NCBI RefSeq assembly: GCF_900112155.1
Contig: NZ_FOKQ01000008.1
Span: 62,001 to 126,000, forward strand
Direction: 5' to 3'
Source: Hominimerdicola alba
GTDB taxonomy: Bacteria; Bacillota; Clostridia; Oscillospirales; Ruminococcaceae
Length of the DNA stretch: 64,000 nucleotides
The position numbers and the translations under genes were made by a program. Positions 62,693 through 64,000 of the stretch are shown in pieces. The notes under the pieces were generated by a model that did no database searches, was not told the origin of the DNA, and saw only the letters and a list, made by a program, of their open reading frames with translations. How positions within the stretch are numbered: position 1 is the first letter of the stretch; each line of letters begins with the position of its first letter.

Positions 62693-63484
62693 ATGGAGAT
62701 AAGCAGAACAAATATAGATAACGGAAATAAGTTCGACTGGGGAAAGGCATCGCAGGATTACGCAAAATACCGCGATATCTATCCCGAAGAATTTTATAAA
62801 AAGCTGGTGGAACTGGGTATCGGCATCAAGGGGCAGAAAGTTCTGGATATTGGTACAGGCACAGGTGTTCTGCCAAGGAATATGTATTCCTACGGCGCTG
62901 AATGGACAGGTACAGATATCTCAGCTGAGCAGATAGCTCAGGCTAAGGCATTATCCGAAAACGGCGGTATGGATATTGATTATTTTTCCTGCCCTGCGGA
63001 AAAGCTTGGGGATATAGAAAACAGATTCGATGTTCTCACCGCCTGCCAGTGCTACTGGTATTTTGAGCATGAAAAGACAGCACCTCAGTTCAGCGGACTG
63101 CTGAACGAGGGCGGAAAAGTTGCTTTCCTGATGATGAACTGGCTGCCTTTTGAGGACGAGATAGCAGGTAAGACAGAAGAGCTCGTTCTGAAATACAATC
63201 CCGAATGGACAGGCGGCGGTGACAAGATGAAGCCCATGTTCGTTCCCGAGCCTTATCTTGAATATTTTGATGTGGAAGACAGCGGAGAATTCCTGCTGAA
63301 CGTACACTTCACCAGAGAAAGCTGGAACGGCAGAATAAGAGCCTGCCGCGGCATCGGAGCGTCCTCACTTACGGAGGAACAGAAGTCCGAATGGGAAAAA
63401 GAACATATGGCGATGCTTGCAGGATATCCGCAGGAGTTTGATATAAAGCACTATGCGGCGTATGTGGTGCTGAAGAAGAAGTGA
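62693..63484 (+). CDS. Class I SAM-dependent methyltransferase
   Basis: 263 residues from the ATG at 62693 (GAGGTG six bases upstream). SAM-binding motif I KVLDIGTGTGVLPRN (about 50-64), acidic end of strand two in WTGTDISAEQI, and TACQCYWYF for post-III. Substrate unknown; the pattern resembles UbiE/Methyltransf_11 proteins. Followed after 19 bases by an unknown small protein. Confidence 0.9.
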   Translation: MEISRTNIDNGNKFDWGKASQDYAKYRDIYPEEFYKKLVELGIGIKGQKVLDIGTGTGVLPRNMYSYGAEWTGTDISAEQIAQAKALSENGGMDIDYFSCPAEKLGDIENRFDVLTACQCYWYFEHEKTAPQFSGLLNEGGKVAFLMMNWLPFEDEIAGKTEELVLKYNPEWTGGGDKMKPMFVPEPYLEYFDVEDSGEFLLNVHFTRESWNGRIRACRGIGASSLTEEQKSEWEKEHMAMLAGYPQEFDIKHYAAYVVLKKK

Positions 63485-63503
63485 TCTGCGGGGAGGTCAT
63501 TTT

Positions 63504-63986
63504 ATGGCTTGGCATAAGATAAATTCACAGGAAGATATTGACAGCTTCTTGAATGAAACAAAGTGTATGCATGACTGCGCAGTGGTATCTGCTAACTACA
63601 TAAGCGGTGTGTACTGCGATGAAAAGAAAGCTATGCATTTTCCTTATGACGGCGCAACGCTTCTGCTGACGGTGGACAGCCAGTGGGTTGACAGGATAGA
63701 GATGCTGTTTACAGGGGTTATCTACTCCTCGATGATGAAGCCCACGGATATATGGGATTGCAGTCTTAAATTCCGTGACGATCTGTACGGAAAGAACAGG
63801 AATGACAGGGTTATCGTCTGGACGGACGGCAGTAACTTTAATCCCGAGTATGAATTTGTGATAAAAAAGTTTTCGCTTAATGAGAGCTATACATCTTTTG
63901 TTATCGCTCAGGGTATGAAATGGCGGTACGCCAAAGAGGCGGACGAGTTCGACTGCCTTGACGAGGAATATGAGAGATACACATAA
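63504..63986 (+). CDS. Uncharacterised small protein
   Basis: 160 residues, soluble, acidic, no signal peptide. Not recognised. It begins MAWHKINSQEDIDSFLNET, then has CMHDCAVVSANY, which recurs in proteins annotated in the DUF4085 or immunity-like groups, but I cannot assign one. GGGGAGG precedes the ATG at a good distance, and the gene is complete 14 bases before the window end. Confidence 0.75.
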   Translation: MAWHKINSQEDIDSFLNETKCMHDCAVVSANYISGVYCDEKKAMHFPYDGATLLLTVDSQWVDRIEMLFTGVIYSSMMKPTDIWDCSLKFRDDLYGKNRNDRVIVWTDGSNFNPEYEFVIKKFSLNESYTSFVIAQGMKWRYAKEADEFDCLDEEYERYT

Positions 63987-64000
63987 TATTACCGATATGG

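Noticed and set aside
1-64000. CRISPR arrays, tRNA and rRNA genes, insertion sequences, integrases
   Set aside because: I looked for regularly spaced repeats, cloverleaf ends and transposase or integrase motifs and saw none. A tRNAscan and ISfinder run would be decisive.

Overview
This window looks like a chromosomal segment of a rumen or gut Ruminococcus, most likely Ruminococcus albus or a close relative. The pointers are: (i) two secreted proteins ending in type I dockerins; (ii) a pectin-degrading protein ending in a module that reads like CBM37, a family known mainly from R. albus; (iii) consensus -35/-10 promoters with 17-bp spacing and GGAGG ribosome sites; (iv) Firmicutes-type genes (polC, T-box, rpmF/DUF177, short hisG with hisZ, a two-gene Suf unit). 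The species call is inference; no rRNA or tRNA gene was seen to confirm it.

Layout. 1-4020: cysteine T-box leader, cysE, an unknown gene, cysS and a membrane-anchored cyclophilin. 4020-5400 (minus): an Lgt-like membrane protein and a small membrane protein. 5700-13700: secreted proteins, namely a coiled-coil CAP-like protein, a GH30-dockerin enzyme, a leucine-rich-repeat dockerin protein and, on the minus strand, a 1124-residue PL10-CE8-CBM37 pectinase. 13800-19775: a two-component system, an ABC transporter with two permeases and an S41-peptidase-like membrane protein. 19830-20180: a gene-free stretch packed with inverted repeats. 20300-25310 (minus): thiS-thiF-thiG-thiH-thiE-thiC behind a TPP riboswitch and terminator. 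25390-30962: a TerB_N/TerB_C protein, a BrxD-like ATPase, one or two small ORFs and an Lhr-like helicase, a probable defence or DNA-processing cassette. 30990-33800: flavodoxin, GNAT acetyltransferase, and the minus-strand sufC/sufB-like pair.

34000-38900: a GGDEF/EAL protein, a DacF-like protein with altered catalytic motifs, pgi and a small P-loop protein. 38940-43400: DUF177-rpmF, der-plsY, gpsA, YjbQ. 43490-55280: a long core run pyrH-frr-uppS-cdsA-dxr-rseP-ADP-ribosylglycohydrolase-ispG-polC. 55410-62405: alpha/beta hydrolase, hisZ, hisG, hisD, a NodB-type deacetylase, an unknown gene, hisB, hisH. 62690-63990: a methyltransferase and an unknown small protein.

Functionally, core genes for translation, lipid carrier and isoprenoid synthesis, replication, thiamine, cysteine and histidine metabolism alternate with accessory genes for plant cell-wall breakdown, envelope stress and probable phage defence. 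The best candidates for something not well described are the TerB/ATPase/helicase cassette with its small ORFs, the multi-hairpin element at 19831-20176, and the DacF-like protein that has lost the standard spacing of all three catalytic motifs. No CRISPR array, insertion sequence or integrase was found.
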